The notes under the pieces are model-generated. The model was not told the origin of the DNA, made no database searches, and worked only from the letters and a program-made list of their open reading frames with translations. From contig DJPC01000088.1 in assembly GCA_002439665.1 (NCBI GenBank), positions 1 to 6,351 on the forward strand: DNA of 6,351 bases, given 5' to 3'. Shown here piece by piece: positions 5,523 to 6,351 of this stretch. This DNA comes from Dialister sp. UBA6422 (GTDB taxonomy: Bacteria; Bacillota; Negativicutes; Veillonellales; Dialisteraceae). Within the stretch, counting starts at the first letter, position 1; each line of letters opens with the position of its first letter. Both the position numbers and the translations under genes were made by a program.

Positions 5523-6351
5523 AAAGCATATGTTTTCTATAAATAGATGAAGACAGAAGATCCAATTTTTTCTGTACCAGTCGGCGCTGATAGAAATCTT
5601 CACCATTCCGGCTATACCGTGAAAGGATTTCTAATTCTTCAAATACCGCCAGAGCCATTCCTAAACTCATTTCATCAAACCCGTATTTCCGCATCAAATA
5701 TTGATGCACATCCCGCACAGGCTTAGGTGAATTTTTCAAAATATTCATCAGTTTCCGATACACATCAGCCAAGAAATCACGGGTCAAAAGCCGATGGGGT
5801 TCCTGCTTTACATCTTTTAAAATGAGCTGTACATGCTCCCCATACCATTCATGTACTTCTGGTTCAAATACAAGATCCACCACATCCCCTGCATGGCAGG
5901 GATCTTCTTCTCCTACGCTCCAATAAATGGCATCCACCAGACCTTCCCGGCCAGATAACTGGCACTTAAAATGCCGGCGATCTGCCCCAATACGACGGGC
6001 CGTCTCCACAAAGGCATGGGGGGAGGCAAAGATAGGCTTTGGATTATCTGCCCCGCATGGCTCCAGTAAATCCAAGGAATGAACAAAATCAATGGTCACA
6101 TCATCCAGAGGTAAGGATTCTTCCACCTCTAGCATGGGAATGCAATCCTCCGGTGTCAGTCTTTCCTTGGCATAAGCATTGAGACGGCGGCGAAATTCCG
6201 GTATATTTTCCTCTGCTATAGAAAAACCTGCCGCCATTTTATGTCCGCCAAACTGAAGAAGCAGATCTTTTTCCGCCGCTAAGGCTTCATAAATATTAAA
6301 GCTATTAATAGAGCGGCAAGATCCCTTTCCCACTCCATCTCTTACAGTAAG
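5521..6351 (-). CDS. recJ: Single-stranded-DNA-specific exonuclease RecJ, C-terminal part (5' end outside window)
   Basis: RecJ degrades single-stranded DNA 5'->3' in the cytoplasm, in recombinational repair and mismatch repair. The window holds the last 276 residues and the TGA stop; the open frame runs off the right edge with no start, so the N-terminal DHH catalytic domain is not visible. What is visible, numbering from the edge: a GKGSCRSI segment (about 8-15) and FGGHKMAAG (about 34-42), the glycine/histidine signature of the DHHA1 domain. LEPCGADNPKPIF (about 96-108) and HEWYGEHVQLILKDV (about 167-181) match the OB-fold that binds DNA. A C-terminal region of about 90 residues (YRKLMNIL ... 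AVFEELEIL) resembles the extra C-terminal domain of Firmicute RecJ. A GTG at 6333 could be misread as a start, but the family match continues upstream of it (LTVRDG), so it is internal. The gene ends 13 nt before rel and is probably co-transcribed with it. Confidence 0.95.
   Translation of the reverse strand, partial: LTVRDGVGKGSCRSINSFNIYEALAAEKDLLLQFGGHKMAAGFSIAEENIPEFRRRLNAYAKERLTPEDCIPMLEVEESLPLDDVTIDFVHSLDLLEPCGADNPKPIFASPHAFVETARRIGADRRHFKCQLSGREGLVDAIYWSVGEEDPCHAGDVVDLVFEPEVHEWYGEHVQLILKDVKQEPHRLLTRDFLADVYRKLMNILKNSPKPVRDVHQYLMRKYGFDEMSLGMALAVFEELEILSRYSRNGEDFYQRRLVQKKLDLLSSSIYRKHML

Noticed and set aside
5508..5606. Longer rel start at 5606
   Set aside because: It would overlap recJ by 86 nt and add residues unlike any Rel, while a good ribosome binding site marks 5507.

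Overview
This window looks like a housekeeping stretch of a low-to-moderate GC Firmicute chromosome. Every recognisable gene lies on the minus strand, so transcription runs from high to low coordinates. Each gene has a strong purine-rich Shine-Dalgarno sequence. The order recJ - rel - dtd - metallo-beta-lactamase-fold hydrolase is a known Firmicute neighbourhood. The absence of apt between recJ and rel, and of hemZ after the hydrolase, differs from the usual clostridial version. A Negativicutes origin (Dialister/Megasphaera/Veillonella-like) is my best guess, but it is an inference from gene order and general look, not a proven assignment.

Layout, read in the direction of transcription: 6351-5521 is the 3' part of recJ (single-strand DNA exonuclease; its DHH catalytic half is outside the window). 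Next is rel (5507-3120), a full-length bifunctional (p)ppGpp synthetase/hydrolase with both active sites intact. dtd (3116-2667) is a D-aminoacyl-tRNA deacylase. 2570-1929 encodes a GloB/YcbL-like metallo-beta-lactamase-fold hydrolase, and 1932-886 an AI-2E (PerM-like) family membrane protein. The junctions are 13 nt, 3 nt, 96 nt and a 4-nt ATGA overlap, so these five genes probably form one operon whose promoter lies outside the window. After a 278-nt non-coding gap comes a separate gene, fur (607-131), a ferric-uptake-type regulator. A possible promoter at about 110-81 may serve a gene beyond the window's left edge.

Functionally the operon groups DNA repair (RecJ), stringent response (Rel), translation quality control (Dtd), a probable glyoxalase II-type thioesterase/hydrolase and a membrane transporter/permease of uncertain substrate. 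Fur is likely a separately controlled iron regulator. I see no mobile element, CRISPR array, RNA gene, frameshift or foreign-looking island. The least explained material is in the two non-coding stretches flanking fur, which hold degenerate 7-nt-periodic sequence and inverted repeats, and in the roughly 65-residue charged N-terminal extension of Rel. I found no convincing new biological system here.
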